A stretch of 64,000 bases of DNA from Nitrososphaerota archaeon (GCA_016201435.1 JACQCT010000014.1:1-64000); one strand, 5' to 3'; positions 33,993-43,061 are shown, counted from the stretch's first letter. The notes: generated by a model not told the origin, from the letters alone. Numbers and translations are program-made.

Positions 33993-34436
33993 CTAATGAA
34001 CTATAGTAACAGGACATGTTGCGTGTTCAGAAACATGTCTTGCGGTGCTACCAATTCTTTTGATTACTGCAAGACCTTTCATACGTCTGCTACCCATTAT
34101 TATAAGATCAGTCTTACTTTTTTTAGTTTGTTTTAAAATTGCATTAGAAATGTCATCATGAACTATTTTGTAAAATGCTTTTGTGCCCTCTTCACGACAT
34201 TTTTCTGTCACAATATTAAGATCTTTTTCCCCTTGAATTGTTAGCTCATTTACAATTTTTTGATAATTACTCGCCATTGTGCCTACATATATTGAATCAT
34301 TAATAGGATAATAGAGTGGAACAACCATAAGGATATTGAGAGTTGCATTAAAATTCAGTGCAATTTCTTTTCCAAGATCTAGTGCTTTTTTTGACAATGG
34401 AGAGCCTTCATATGGAACCAAAATATTTTGAATCAA
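33993..34436 (-). CDS. Universal stress protein (UspA family)
   Basis: A 147-residue UspA-fold protein. It opens ILVPYEGSPLSKKALDLGKEIA and closes with DLIIMGSRRMKGL...GSTARHVSEHATCPVTIVH, which contains the G-x2-G-x9-G(S/T) ATP-binding signature (here GSRRMKG...GST). Family members bind ATP and act in stress response. Monocistronic with the divergent region at 34437-34517. Confidence 0.9.
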   Translation of the reverse strand: MIQNILVPYEGSPLSKKALDLGKEIALNFNATLNILMVVPLYYPINDSIYVGTMASNYQKIVNELTIQGEKDLNIVTEKCREEGTKAFYKIVHDDISNAILKQTKKSKTDLIIMGSRRMKGLAVIKRIGSTARHVSEHATCPVTIVH

Positions 34437-34517
34437 AAGTTAGAACATCGCCTTGATTTTTTCTTTATATTTTTGTGTAATTGTACCAAACTCAACAAAG
34501 TCTTGTTCTTTAGGATA

Positions 34518-34709
34518 CTACATCCTCATAGCATATTGAGTTACAAATGCAGTAAGAACATTTCCTACAATCAAATTAAAACACATTTCAGACAAATCAG
34601 TGACACCCGGAAAAACAGATTTGATGAATGGAATGTAGGCTTGTGCCTGTTTTATCATCAATTCCATCTGATTTTCCATGATTTGACTTATTTCAGTTGG
34701 TATTGCCAT
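34518..34709 (-). CDS. Hypothetical small protein, 63 residues
   Basis: A 63-residue protein with two amphipathic helices (IPTEISQIMENQMELMIKQAQAYIPFIKS and LSEMCFNLIVGNVLTAFVTQYA). The second is hydrophobic enough to be a short membrane or dimerisation helix. A longer plus-strand frame (34428-34712) covers the same DNA, but its composition is much less protein-like, so this strand is preferred. No homologue recognised. Confidence 0.5.
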   Translation of the reverse strand: MAIPTEISQIMENQMELMIKQAQAYIPFIKSVFPGVTDLSEMCFNLIVGNVLTAFVTQYAMRM

Positions 34710-34780
34710 TAATCATTTCTTCTTAATAGTGATTTTATAAGGTTCCGCTTGAAAATAATCTGAATAAAGAAATACATGCT

Positions 34781-35089
34781 CTAGTTCATATTTTGATTAA
34801 TTTTCTTTAGTTCATCGTATTCTTCTTGTGGAGTTTTTTTAATAGATTTCATTCCAGGTTTATTTCGTGGTTTTGATCTTACCATACAGTTACAACAATT
34901 ACAGTATAGATCAACAGTGTCGTCAGTTACAGGATTTTCTTCTCTGTCATGACATCCTTGTCTTGTGATAAAGACTCCACAAATCTGACATCGTACTTGA
35001 CCTGATAAATAACGACTTGTTCCATCTCTTGGTTTTCTAACTTTATACTCTTTACAAGTGCCTTTGCAAATGCCTCTATCCTTTTCCAT
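34781..35089 (-). CDS. Zinc-binding small protein, 102 residues
   Basis: A 102-residue protein with C-rich motifs: CKGTC near 8-12, VRCQICG near 32-38, QGCHD, and CNCCNC near 64-69, enough for two zinc sites. The remainder is lysine-rich. Such double zinc-ribbon proteins occur widely in these archaea as RNA- or protein-binding accessory factors. It lies between the 63-residue gene and gatB, all on the minus strand; function unknown. Confidence 0.65.
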   Translation of the reverse strand: MEKDRGICKGTCKEYKVRKPRDGTSRYLSGQVRCQICGVFITRQGCHDREENPVTDDTVDLYCNCCNCMVRSKPRNKPGMKSIKKTPQEEYDELKKINQNMN

Positions 35090-35144
35090 AATTAATTCCC
35101 AACAAAGAAGAATAAATTTCCATGCATCTATTTAAAAAAACATG

Positions 35145-36554
35145 TTATTGGGAATCTAGTTTTTTCCTAATTATGTCAAGAGTAAGAGAAGGATTAGCCT
35201 TACCTTTTGTCTTTTTCATCACTTTACCCACAAGATAGTTAATTGTATCAGGATTTTGTTTTGCTTCAGATACAGCTTTTTGTTCTTCAGTAAAAACTGC
35301 ATCTATTGCTTTTACTAATAATGATTCATCATCAACGTTACTCAAATCAAGGCTAGAAATTATTTCTGAAAGAGGTTTACCTGTCTTTAATATTTCTTGT
35401 AATGCAGTTTTTCCAGAAGATCTTGTAATTTTGTTGCTCAATATAGAATCAGCTAAATCAGACAGATGTTTTGGTGTAAGTTTGAGTTGTTCTCGTTGTT
35501 CTTTTGTATCAGCAAAACCTTTGAGATCTGTAGTTATAAGATTTGCAATTTCTTTAGCGTTTTTTTCTGTATGAGATTGTTCAAATAAATCAGAATAAAA
35601 TTTGTCAGAAGACAAGACTTCGGCAACTTGCATGGGTATTCCATATTTGTTTATGTATCTCTCCTTTTTTGACATGATGCTTTCTGGCATGGTTTTTTTC
35701 AAGTTGTCAATGAGTGCTTTCTCAATGATTATTTTTGGAATATCTTCTTCTGGGAAATATCTATAATCTTGCTCTTCTTCTTTTGATCTAGATGATATAG
35801 TAATTTTTCTTGCCTCATCCCAATGTCTTGTTTCTGCAGGAATTGGTATGCCTCTTTCTGCTAAACTTTGCTGTCTTGTTATCTCAAAGTGAAGTGCCTT
35901 TTCAATATCACGAAATGAGCCTACGTTTTTAATTTCCACTCGATTTCCTTTTTCAATTGAAATGTTGCCATCAACTCTAAAGGCACCTTCTAGATAGGGA
36001 TCTGTCACTCCAAGATTTTCTACCAAATCAGCTAGAATGTTCAAAAAGATTCTAACTTGTTTTGGATTTTCAAAATCTGGTTCAGTTACCATTTCAACAA
36101 GTGGTGTTCCAGCCCTGTTGTAATCAACCAAAGTAATCTGTGTTTTTTCTGAGCTACCACTATACACAAGTCTGCCAGGATCTTCTTCTAACTGAATTCT
36201 CCTGATTCTGATTTTCTTGTCTTCAATCATAATCATTCCATCATAACCAATACTCGTTGGACCGTATGCGTTATACTGTGTGATCTGGAAATTTTTTGGA
36301 AGATCTGGATAAAAATAATTTTTCCTGAAAAACCCAATCTTTGGAGGAATTTTGCATCCTAGTGCGATAGATAGCATGGCTGCTTTTTCAACCGATTTTT
36401 TATTCAAAATTGGTAATGAGCCTGGTAGACCCATGCATACGGGGCAAATGTTAGAGTTGGGCTTAAAGCTCCTATAGTCTGCCTTGCAAGAACAGAACAG
36501 CTTACTCTCAAGTTTTGTAAGCTGGCAATGAATCTCTAATCCTATCTTTGTCAA
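35145..36554 (-). CDS. gatB: Asp-tRNA(Asn)/Glu-tRNA(Gln) amidotransferase subunit B
   Basis: Subunit B of the tRNA-dependent amidotransferase GatCAB, carrying the amide-transfer and tRNA-binding parts. It begins with IGLEIHCQLTK (zinc-ligand and signature region), contains CPVCMGLPG with the zinc-binding Cys pair, and ends with a YqeY-like C-terminal tail domain (LTLDIIRKKLDSQ). 469 residues is normal. Start overlaps the gatA stop by 4 bases. It converts misacylated Asp-tRNA(Asn) to Asn-tRNA(Asn) together with GatA and GatC, in step with aspS upstream. Confidence 0.95.
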   Translation of the reverse strand: MTKIGLEIHCQLTKLESKLFCSCKADYRSFKPNSNICPVCMGLPGSLPILNKKSVEKAAMLSIALGCKIPPKIGFFRKNYFYPDLPKNFQITQYNAYGPTSIGYDGMIMIEDKKIRIRRIQLEEDPGRLVYSGSSEKTQITLVDYNRAGTPLVEMVTEPDFENPKQVRIFLNILADLVENLGVTDPYLEGAFRVDGNISIEKGNRVEIKNVGSFRDIEKALHFEITRQQSLAERGIPIPAETRHWDEARKITISSRSKEEEQDYRYFPEEDIPKIIIEKALIDNLKKTMPESIMSKKERYINKYGIPMQVAEVLSSDKFYSDLFEQSHTEKNAKEIANLITTDLKGFADTKEQREQLKLTPKHLSDLADSILSNKITRSSGKTALQEILKTGKPLSEIISSLDLSNVDDESLLVKAIDAVFTEEQKAVSEAKQNPDTINYLVGKVMKKTKGKANPSLTLDIIRKKLDSQ

Positions 36555-37996
36555 ATTGGCACCCCTGGAAGGTTTGTTGTTTTCTGTAATGCATACGCAG
36601 ACTGCAATAGTTGCTTTTCTTGAAGAGAATTTGCAAAAAGTTGAATTCCTATGGGCAATCCATTTGCAATTGAATACGGAACAGAGATGGCAGGAATTCC
36701 AGAAAGATTTGCTATTATAGTATTAATATCAAGCAAGTAAATCTTTAACGGATCATCAATTTTTTCGCCAATCTTAAATGGTAAAATTGGCATTGTTGGA
36801 GCTAAAAGAAGATCTACTTTCTTAAAGGATTCAGTAAGTTGCGATTTAATTAAGCTCCTAACTTTTTGTGCTTTTTGATAATATTTTCCATAATATCCAG
36901 CCGAAAGCACAAATGTACCAAGCAACATTCTTCTTGTGACTTCGGGGCCAAGACTGCTTCGTACTTTTGAAATGTATGAATTATACTCATATCCTTCTAC
37001 ACTAAAATCAAACCCGTATCTCAGGTTATCAAATCGTGCAAGGTTACTGCTTGCTTCTGCAGATGCCAGAGTGTAATATGCCGCAACAGAATGCTCTGCA
37101 GAGTCGATGGAGATTGGAATACATTGTGCACCAAGTTTTTCAAATGTGGATATGGCATGTTTTGTAGACGATTGGACGTCTTTGTCTACTCCTTCACCAA
37201 CCATCTCTGAAATTATTCCAATTTTTTTTCCTGATACACCTACATCTAGATCTTTGGTATAATCTGGTGTTCCGTTTTCAATTGTAGTGTTATCATGTGA
37301 ATCACGCCCTGTAATAATATTCAAAATAAACGCGACATCTTCTACAGTTCGTGCAAGTGGACCTATCTGTTCAATACTGTTTGCAAATGATACAAGGCCG
37401 TATCTGCTAATTAGACCATATGTTGGTTTCAGACCAACTACAGAACAAAAACTAGCCGGGCTTCTCACAGAACCTCCAGTATCCGAACCAAGTGATGCAA
37501 TGCACTCAAATGCACTTACAGAGACGCCACTTCCACCTGATGAACCACCTGGCACATAATCTGTATTCCATGGATTTCGGCTAGGGCCAAAATAGCTATA
37601 CTCTGTTGTAGAACCCATGGCAAATTCATCTAAATTTACCTTACCAATAATTATGGCGTCTTCTGATTTTAATTTTGAAACAACAGTAGCATCATATGGT
37701 GCAACAAAATCTTCAAGCATTTTCGACGCGCATGTGGTTTTCATACCTTTTGTACAAATATTATCTTTAATTGAAATTGGCATACCAAAACATGCGCCAA
37801 CTTTTTCCTTTGCTTTTATTTTTTTATCTATCTGTTTTGCTTGATCTATCGCATTTTCGTTTATAGATATAAACGCGTGAAGATTCTTTTCGACATTGTT
37901 TATTCTTTCTAGTGTTTGTGCAATAAACTCTTCAGAGGATAATTCCCCGTCACGCAGTTTTTGCGTATATTGAGATATAGATATTGAAAGAGTCAT
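36551..37996 (-). CDS. gatA: Asp-tRNA(Asn)/Glu-tRNA(Gln) amidotransferase subunit A
   Basis: Amidase-signature subunit of GatCAB, which hydrolyses Gln to supply ammonia. Ser-cis-Ser-Lys triad: Lys in SIKDNIC, the first Ser in PGGSSGGSG and the nucleophile Ser in DTGGSVRSPA, all present. The start is taken at the ATG at 37996, one base after the gatC stop; a longer in-frame upstream ATG (38023) lies inside gatC and is not needed. 481 residues is typical. Overlaps gatB by 4 bases; the three genes form a single operon. Confidence 0.95.
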   Translation of the reverse strand: MTLSISISQYTQKLRDGELSSEEFIAQTLERINNVEKNLHAFISINENAIDQAKQIDKKIKAKEKVGACFGMPISIKDNICTKGMKTTCASKMLEDFVAPYDATVVSKLKSEDAIIIGKVNLDEFAMGSTTEYSYFGPSRNPWNTDYVPGGSSGGSGVSVSAFECIASLGSDTGGSVRSPASFCSVVGLKPTYGLISRYGLVSFANSIEQIGPLARTVEDVAFILNIITGRDSHDNTTIENGTPDYTKDLDVGVSGKKIGIISEMVGEGVDKDVQSSTKHAISTFEKLGAQCIPISIDSAEHSVAAYYTLASAEASSNLARFDNLRYGFDFSVEGYEYNSYISKVRSSLGPEVTRRMLLGTFVLSAGYYGKYYQKAQKVRSLIKSQLTESFKKVDLLLAPTMPILPFKIGEKIDDPLKIYLLDINTIIANLSGIPAISVPYSIANGLPIGIQLFANSLQEKQLLQSAYALQKTTNLPGVPI

Positions 37997-37997
37997 C

Positions 37998-38264
37998 TTA
38001 AACCATCTTTGGAGCCCTAACAAAATTTTCTCTAGTCTTTTTCAATTTTTCAATAAGATTATCTTCATATGGCACAAATTTGTCTTCACGTAGATTATCA
38101 AGAGTTAATTCTTGTCTGAGCAAATCCTCTGTAGTAATCTCCACTTTGTCCAAGCGTTCAAAATAATTCAAAATTTGTTCTACTTGTAAAATGTATTTTT
38201 GAGGATCTTTAATCTCTATTTTTATTAAATCACTAAGGTGTTCTATTTCTTTTTTATCTACCAT
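37998..38264 (-). CDS. gatC: Asp/Glu-tRNA amidotransferase subunit C
   Basis: The 88-residue GatC belt subunit that holds GatA and GatB together. The pattern EHLSDLIKIEIKDPQKYILQVEQILNYFERLDKVEITTED is the classical GatC domain. Ends one base before gatA and begins 8 bases after the aspS stop, completing an aspS-gatC-gatA-gatB operon. Confidence 0.9.
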   Translation of the reverse strand: MVDKKEIEHLSDLIKIEIKDPQKYILQVEQILNYFERLDKVEITTEDLLRQELTLDNLREDKFVPYEDNLIEKLKKTRENFVRAPKMV

Positions 38265-38272
38265 TGTTTTCC

Positions 38273-39586
38273 CTACGGTGTGAGTCTATCCACGTCTCTT
38301 GGATAAAATGTTACATCTCTAATGTTTTCTGTCCCTGTCAGAGCCATCATCAATCTTTCAAGACCAATTCCACATCCTGCATGAGGTGGAACGCCATAAT
38401 CAAATACTCTAAGATGGTAATCAAATGTGTCTAGTTTGAACCCTTTGTTTTTCATTCTTTCCTCAAGCTCAGATCTTTTTTCAATTCTTGTACTGCCAGA
38501 TGAGATCTCCAAATCACCATACATAAAATCAAATGATTCAGATATTTTAGAGTCGTCTGCTTTTGCTTTTACATAAAACGGCTTTGGACCCAATGGCCAA
38601 TCCTTTATGAAATAAAATCCTGTAATGTTGAGTTTTTTCAGATTAGATGCATACAGGTCGTCTCCCCATTCAGTGTTTATTTCAGCTTTTTGCATCTTTT
38701 CAATTAGCTCAGAATATGTGTATTGTGGAATAGAATCAGAAATTTCAGGAGTTTGAAATTTAACATCAGAGTTTAATTTTTCATTATAATTTCGTACTGT
38801 CAGAACTATTCGCTTTACTATATTTTCAATGTGTTTCATAATATCGTTGTAATCTGCAAATGCTTCTTCCAGATCTATTGAAATCGCCTCAGAAAGATGC
38901 CTGTTTGTTCTAGATGGTTCAGCCCTAAAGATAGGTGCAATTTCAAAAACTTTCTCAAAGCTCATTGTTAATTGTTCTTTGTAAAGTTGTGGGCTTTGGG
39001 CAAGAAACGCTTCTTTGTTATAGTAAAATATTGGAAACAGCGCAGCTCCGCCTTCGGTAGCTGTAGCAATCATTTTAGGTGTATTTACTTCTACAAACTC
39101 TTTTTCATACAGATAGTCTCTGATTGATTTTAAAACTAAACTTCGCGCCTTGAAAACATGTTGTAAGATGTTTCTCCTAAGATCTACTGCGCGGATTTCT
39201 AAGCGTGTATCAATATTGGCTACGGTTTTTGCTTGTGATGTAAATGGTGCAATCTTTTCGGCCTGAGAAAAAATTTTCATTTCAAGAGGAGCAATCTCTG
39301 CTCCATGTGGAGCTTTGTTGGAGGGTTTGATTATTCCTTTTATGGCGACACTTGATTGTTCTTTTAGTTTTACAATTTCTTGTCGTATTTCTTCATTACA
39401 TGCATCTTTCTTAGCAGTAATCTGAATTTCTCCATTTTTGTCAGTAATCATCATAAAAATTAGATTTCCATGGTCTCTCACACTAGACACCCAGCCCATA
39501 ACGATTACTTCCTTTCCATCTAGAGATGGACTAATCTCGTTTGAATAAATCGTTCTACGCCAAATTCCAAGATTGTTGCCTGTCAA
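38273..39586 (-). CDS. aspS: Aspartyl-tRNA synthetase, archaeal type
   Basis: Class II aspartyl-tRNA synthetase of 437 residues, archaeal form without a large insertion domain. N-terminal OB-fold (GKEVIVMGWVSSVRDHG) binds the anticodon; motif 2 IFRAEPSRTNRHLSEA and motif 3 GCGIGLERLMM are intact. It is first in the operon with gatC-A-B, so it is probably the non-discriminating type that makes both Asp-tRNA(Asp) and Asp-tRNA(Asn), with the amidotransferase correcting the latter; this is inferred from context, not from diagnostic residues. Confidence 0.95.
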   Translation of the reverse strand: MTGNNLGIWRRTIYSNEISPSLDGKEVIVMGWVSSVRDHGNLIFMMITDKNGEIQITAKKDACNEEIRQEIVKLKEQSSVAIKGIIKPSNKAPHGAEIAPLEMKIFSQAEKIAPFTSQAKTVANIDTRLEIRAVDLRRNILQHVFKARSLVLKSIRDYLYEKEFVEVNTPKMIATATEGGAALFPIFYYNKEAFLAQSPQLYKEQLTMSFEKVFEIAPIFRAEPSRTNRHLSEAISIDLEEAFADYNDIMKHIENIVKRIVLTVRNYNEKLNSDVKFQTPEISDSIPQYTYSELIEKMQKAEINTEWGDDLYASNLKKLNITGFYFIKDWPLGPKPFYVKAKADDSKISESFDFMYGDLEISSGSTRIEKRSELEERMKNKGFKLDTFDYHLRVFDYGVPPHAGCGIGLERLMMALTGTENIRDVTFYPRDVDRLTP

Positions 39587-39687
39587 ACCTTTTCATCAAA
39601 TCTGTTCTACTTAGTGTTAATTTATGTTTTGAATTGGCACTCGTGAAGTTTTGAATAAAATAGCATGTGAAGATAAGGGGATAAAAA

Positions 39688-39728
39688 GTGGTTTCTTGAT
39701 GAGAGTTCATCCCAGCAAGTTAAACCAC
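39688..39728 (-). other. Hairpin with T-tract, possible terminator or small RNA
   Basis: GTGGTTT (39688-39694) pairs with AAACCAC (39722-39728), and inside it CTTG (39695-39698) with CAAG (39716-39719) across a 2-base bulge; the loop holds a further 4-5 bp stem. On the minus strand the hairpin is followed directly by TTTTT, an intrinsic-terminator-like arrangement. It lies between the gene at 39814 and aspS. Confidence 0.45.
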
Positions 39729-39813
39729 GTACCTGTGTCTGGTATACACAACATATCTTGATTCTGATTAAAAAAGAGTTGTCAACTTTTTTTGTGACAA
39801 AAATCCAAAGATC

Positions 39814-40326
39814 TTAAACTTTGATTATCCCTTTTTTTATAAGAAACGGAATCATAGAAGCCGAAGATATTAAGACAGATTCTGTTTCAACGGCATGATA
39901 ACTTTTTGAATTTGGCATGTTTTCTTTTTTAAAGTCTATAATTTTTTCACGCATCATACGAAAAACAGCATGACATGCGTCTTCGCTGAATTTTGCTTTA
40001 ACACTAATATCATTTTTTACAATGTTAATTTCCAGATTCTCAAATAGGGATACATATTTTGTTACTATTTTTCCATATTTTCGCGGAACTTCACCGTCAG
40101 GGATTAATAAGCCATTTTTTATAAGCGAATTAATTTTTCGATAAGAAGATGTTTGTGGTAATTTGCAAGCACTTATGATATCTAAAATTATGCGCGGTTT
40201 GTTTGCTGTCGTGTTTAGAATTTTTTTCTTATCTTCATCAGCATAGGAATGAAGAATTAAGGAAATTATGGATTTATCTTTTATAGTAACTAGTTTTGCA
40301 TGATTACCATACACTAATTTTTCCAT
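39814..40326 (-). CDS. Winged-helix regulator, ArsR-like
   Basis: A 170-residue protein with an HTH core: KPRIILDIISACKLPQTSSYRKINSLIKNGLLIP, the recognition helix being the TSSYRKINSLI part. The C-terminal half (YVSLFENLEINIVKNDISVKAKF) forms a beta-rich extension with unknown ligand. Its promoter is upstream of the divergent small gene at 40456. Target unknown. Confidence 0.72.
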   Translation of the reverse strand: MEKLVYGNHAKLVTIKDKSIISLILHSYADEDKKKILNTTANKPRIILDIISACKLPQTSSYRKINSLIKNGLLIPDGEVPRKYGKIVTKYVSLFENLEINIVKNDISVKAKFSEDACHAVFRMMREKIIDFKKENMPNSKSYHAVETESVLISSASMIPFLIKKGIIKV

Positions 40327-40455
40327 ATCTGAACTACTTTGAATATCAATAATTAATAATATATGGACTTTGTGATAGAAATACTAGTTAACAACCGTTT
40401 TCTGATACCAAATCACTTCAAAACCTCTATAAATTAACAGGGCTATGCAGTACTA

Positions 40456-40671
40456 TTGACACTTACTAATAGAGAAATGATTATCATTTCAATATCAAAT
40501 GCTATTGCGTTGTATTCAGAAAAATTACGAGATGACAGCATTCCACAAAATCATTCAGTCATAGATTTTATTCTTAAAACCATTCCTGAAAGTTCAAAGT
40601 CGGAATTATCAATGGAATTAATTGATGACGTGTTTTCTTTTATTTCAAGATCCCACATGGAACTTTCATAA
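40456..40671 (+). CDS. Hypothetical protein, 71 residues
   Basis: A small, mostly helical protein (TLTNREMIIISISNAIALYSEKL, IPESSKSELSMELIDDVFSFISR). Start is TTG, placed about 28 bases after TATA-like CTATAAATT (around 40423-40431), so probably leaderless; an internal ATG at 40477 would lose seven residues. Not recognised. It is divergent from the winged-helix gene and precedes purP by 26 bases. Confidence 0.6.
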   Translation: MTLTNREMIIISISNAIALYSEKLRDDSIPQNHSVIDFILKTIPESSKSELSMELIDDVFSFISRSHMELS

Positions 40672-40697
40672 AGAGCCGCCTGTAAGGAAAATTATAG

Positions 40698-41723
40698 ATG
40701 ACATCAATAGCTACTCTTGGTTCTCATTGCGCATTACAGGTCTTAAAGGGTGCAAAAGACGAAGGATTCAACACTATACTTGTATGTGAAAAAAAACGTG
40801 AGAAACTTTATCGTAGATTTAAATTCATAGACAAACTAATACTGGTTGATACATTTTTAGAATTATCAGAACAAAAATGCGTGTCACAGCTAAAAGATGA
40901 AGATGCAGTAATAATTCCACATGGCACACTTATTTCTCAAATGGATTCATCACAAATAGAGTCAATTAAAATTCCGATTTTTGGCAACAAATGGATCCTC
41001 AGATGGGAATCAGATAGAAAAATGAAAGAAAAACTAATGATAGAATCAAATCTCAATGTTCCCAAGACCATACCAAATCCAAAAGATATCAGTTCACTAG
41101 TGATAGCAAAAAGACATGGAGCAGCTGGAGGTAAAGGATATTTTTTGACTACAAGTGAAAAAGACTATGTCAAAAAACGTGACAAGTTAATTGCTCAAGG
41201 CATTATCAAAGGAGACAATGATCTATACCTACAAGAATATGCATTTGGTGTATCAGCATATCTTCAATATTTTTATTCGCCATTAACTGATGAATTAGAG
41301 TTCTTTGGAGTGGATAGGAGATATGAGTCTGATATAGATGGTCTTGGAAGAATTCCAGCACCACAACAAATTGATATTGATTTGATTCCGTCTTTTAATG
41401 TGATTGGAAATATTCCAATAGTCTTAAGAGAATCACTTCTTGACGAAGTCTATTCTATGGGTGAGCGTTTTGTCGATGCTGCAAAAAAACTTGTTACTCC
41501 TGGAATGAACGGTCCATTTTGTTTGGAGGGAGTATACGATGATAATGGAAAATTCACCACATTTGAGTTCTCTGCACGAATAGTTGCAGGCACCAATCTG
41601 TATGTAGATGGGTCACCTTATTCGACGTTTCTTTATAATGAACCAATGAGCATGGGAAGAAGAATAGCCAGAGAAATCAAGAAGGCTAGAAAGGAAAATC
41701 AGCTTACAAAAATCACTACTTGA
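40698..41723 (+). CDS. purP: FAICAR synthetase
   Basis: Formaminoimidazole-carboxamide ribonucleotide synthetase of the archaeal PurP type, using formate and ATP to make FAICAR in the purine pathway. The family ATP-grasp features are in IAKRHGAAGGKGYFL (glycine-rich loop), LYLQEYAFGVSAYLQYFYSP and FCLEGVYDDNGKFTTFEFSARI. Length 341 is normal. Starts at an ATG. Confidence 0.94.
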   Translation: MTSIATLGSHCALQVLKGAKDEGFNTILVCEKKREKLYRRFKFIDKLILVDTFLELSEQKCVSQLKDEDAVIIPHGTLISQMDSSQIESIKIPIFGNKWILRWESDRKMKEKLMIESNLNVPKTIPNPKDISSLVIAKRHGAAGGKGYFLTTSEKDYVKKRDKLIAQGIIKGDNDLYLQEYAFGVSAYLQYFYSPLTDELEFFGVDRRYESDIDGLGRIPAPQQIDIDLIPSFNVIGNIPIVLRESLLDEVYSMGERFVDAAKKLVTPGMNGPFCLEGVYDDNGKFTTFEFSARIVAGTNLYVDGSPYSTFLYNEPMSMGRRIAREIKKARKENQLTKITT

Positions 41724-41728
41724 GTAAT

Positions 41729-42577
41729 TTATGCACCGCTAAAGGTAATTATCAAATCAGTTAGGAAACCAGCACATAATCCAAAAAATATTCCTGTCAT
41801 CATAACCGCATTTGTAGTCTGTTTTCTGCCCGAATTGTACATGAGCATTGAAACATAGATCAATGCACCACCTGCAATTGATAAGAACAGTATGTATGCC
41901 AATGTAGAATTCCACAAACTTCCCAATATTGTACCAATAAATGTCGGTCCTCCCCCAATCAAACCTGCCAGAATTATGAAACGTATTTTTGGTTTGTTAA
42001 CAAGACCAGTTAAAGGTCCAGCTATTCCAAAACCTTCAGTTGTGTTATGAGCACCAAATCCAATTATCAAAAGTATTGCTAGTCCTATTTCTCCTGCAAT
42101 ATATGACTGACCTATAGCTAATCCTTCGCTAAAGTTATGTGCACCTATTCCTATTGCAATCATCATAGCAAGCTTGTATGCATTTGCTTCATGGAATAGT
42201 TGATGTAGATGATCATCGCCTACTTTCAGATTTTCTAAAGAAAGAATTTGCGGAAAAGATTTTTTCAGCATTTTTGTTTCATATAACACTAATCCTAAAA
42301 GACCAATTGCAATACCGCCAAACATTGCAAAAAGATTTAGTGCAGCATCGCCCCATGTAGATTTTCCTTGAAAAGCAGCAGTTGCAGAACCTTCCGCGGA
42401 TTCCCATCCATGACTAAAAACATCAATGATAAGGAATACTAAAATTCCCAGTGCAAATGCGTTAAGAAATCCTTTCTTTTTAGCACTAAGATTCTGAAGA
42501 GTAGCTATTGGTAGACCTAGAAAAATCGTGAATCCTGCTATAGAACCTAACAATATGAGCTGCCAGTAATCAATCAC
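41729..42577 (-). CDS. ZIP-family metal transporter
   Basis: A 282-residue ZIP (ZupT-like) divalent-metal importer with about eight membrane segments. Metal-binding motifs are HNFSEGLAIGQ in TM4 and HNTTEGFGIAGP in TM5, with the Asn, His and Glu ligands present. Zn2+ uptake is most common but Mn, Fe or Co are possible. The divergent region to the regulator at 42699 contains DtxR-like operator sequence, linking it to metal control. Ends close to purP (convergent). Confidence 0.9.
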   Translation of the reverse strand: MIDYWQLILLGSIAGFTIFLGLPIATLQNLSAKKKGFLNAFALGILVFLIIDVFSHGWESAEGSATAAFQGKSTWGDAALNLFAMFGGIAIGLLGLVLYETKMLKKSFPQILSLENLKVGDDHLHQLFHEANAYKLAMMIAIGIGAHNFSEGLAIGQSYIAGEIGLAILLIIGFGAHNTTEGFGIAGPLTGLVNKPKIRFIILAGLIGGGPTFIGTILGSLWNSTLAYILFLSIAGGALIYVSMLMYNSGRKQTTNAVMMTGIFFGLCAGFLTDLIITFSGA

Positions 42578-42598
42578 TAACCATCACTTTATCACAAA

Positions 42599-42688
42599 TT
42601 AGGACAAGCTAACTTTATTTAAACGAGAAACTCATTCTAAAATCTTAGAATGAGTTACATGTCATTTAAATAGTTAGGCTAACCTAAC
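42599..42688. promoter_or_regulatory. DtxR-like operator and TATA boxes between ZIP and regulator genes
   Basis: GTTAGGCTAACCTAAC at 42673-42688 has perfect 6-bp arms (GTTAGG/CCTAAC) around 4 bases, and TTAGGACAAGCTAAC at 42599-42613 is a second, partial copy. Both resemble the tandem element before the NRAMP gene. TTTAAATA-type TATA elements lie at about 42665 (plus) and 42615 (minus), so the sites overlap both divergent promoters. Confidence 0.65.
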
Positions 42689-42698
42689 TAAAAAAATA

Positions 42699-43040
42699 TT
42701 GAGAAGAAGACATTCACTTTCACAGTTAAAAAAATATGATGTAAATCAAAAAGTCATTGAAGCACTAGCAGATGCGCAGTCAAGAGTTATTTTGTTTTCC
42801 ATAATCAAACAAGGAAAAACTGCTATGGAGTTATCTGAAGCGCATAGAATTCCTCTTAGTTCAGTTTACAAAAAGATTTCAGATCTTGAAGATATAGCAC
42901 TTGTTAAAGTTGATAAATGGAGACTATCAGATAACGGGAAAAAATTCAAAATTTACAAAAGCAGAATAAGTAAAGCAGATGTAAGCATAAGAAAGCCGGA
43001 ACCAACGATTATCCTGACTCCAAATGATCAAAAAGAATAG
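42699..43040 (+). CDS. Winged-helix regulator next to the ZIP transporter
   Basis: A 113-residue protein with an HTH/winged-helix core: AQSRVILFSIIKQGKTAMELSEAHRIPLSSVYKKISDLEDI and wing RLSDNGKKFKIYKS. It is small, without a metal-binding domain that I can recognise. Start is TTG, about 30 bases after a TATA element. It is divergent from the ZIP gene, with DtxR-like operators between, which makes it a candidate for autoregulation or for control of ZIP, but the operator class suggests a separate DtxR-type protein elsewhere. Confidence 0.72.
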   Translation: MRRRHSLSQLKKYDVNQKVIEALADAQSRVILFSIIKQGKTAMELSEAHRIPLSSVYKKISDLEDIALVKVDKWRLSDNGKKFKIYKSRISKADVSIRKPEPTIILTPNDQKE

Positions 43041-43061
43041 TTTGAATAACTTCAGTATACT

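Noticed and set aside
34428-34712. 94-codon plus-strand frame rich in Phe, His and Cys
   Set aside because: It overlaps the minus-strand 63-residue gene, which has better amphipathic helix structure; the plus frame looks like an antisense artefact.
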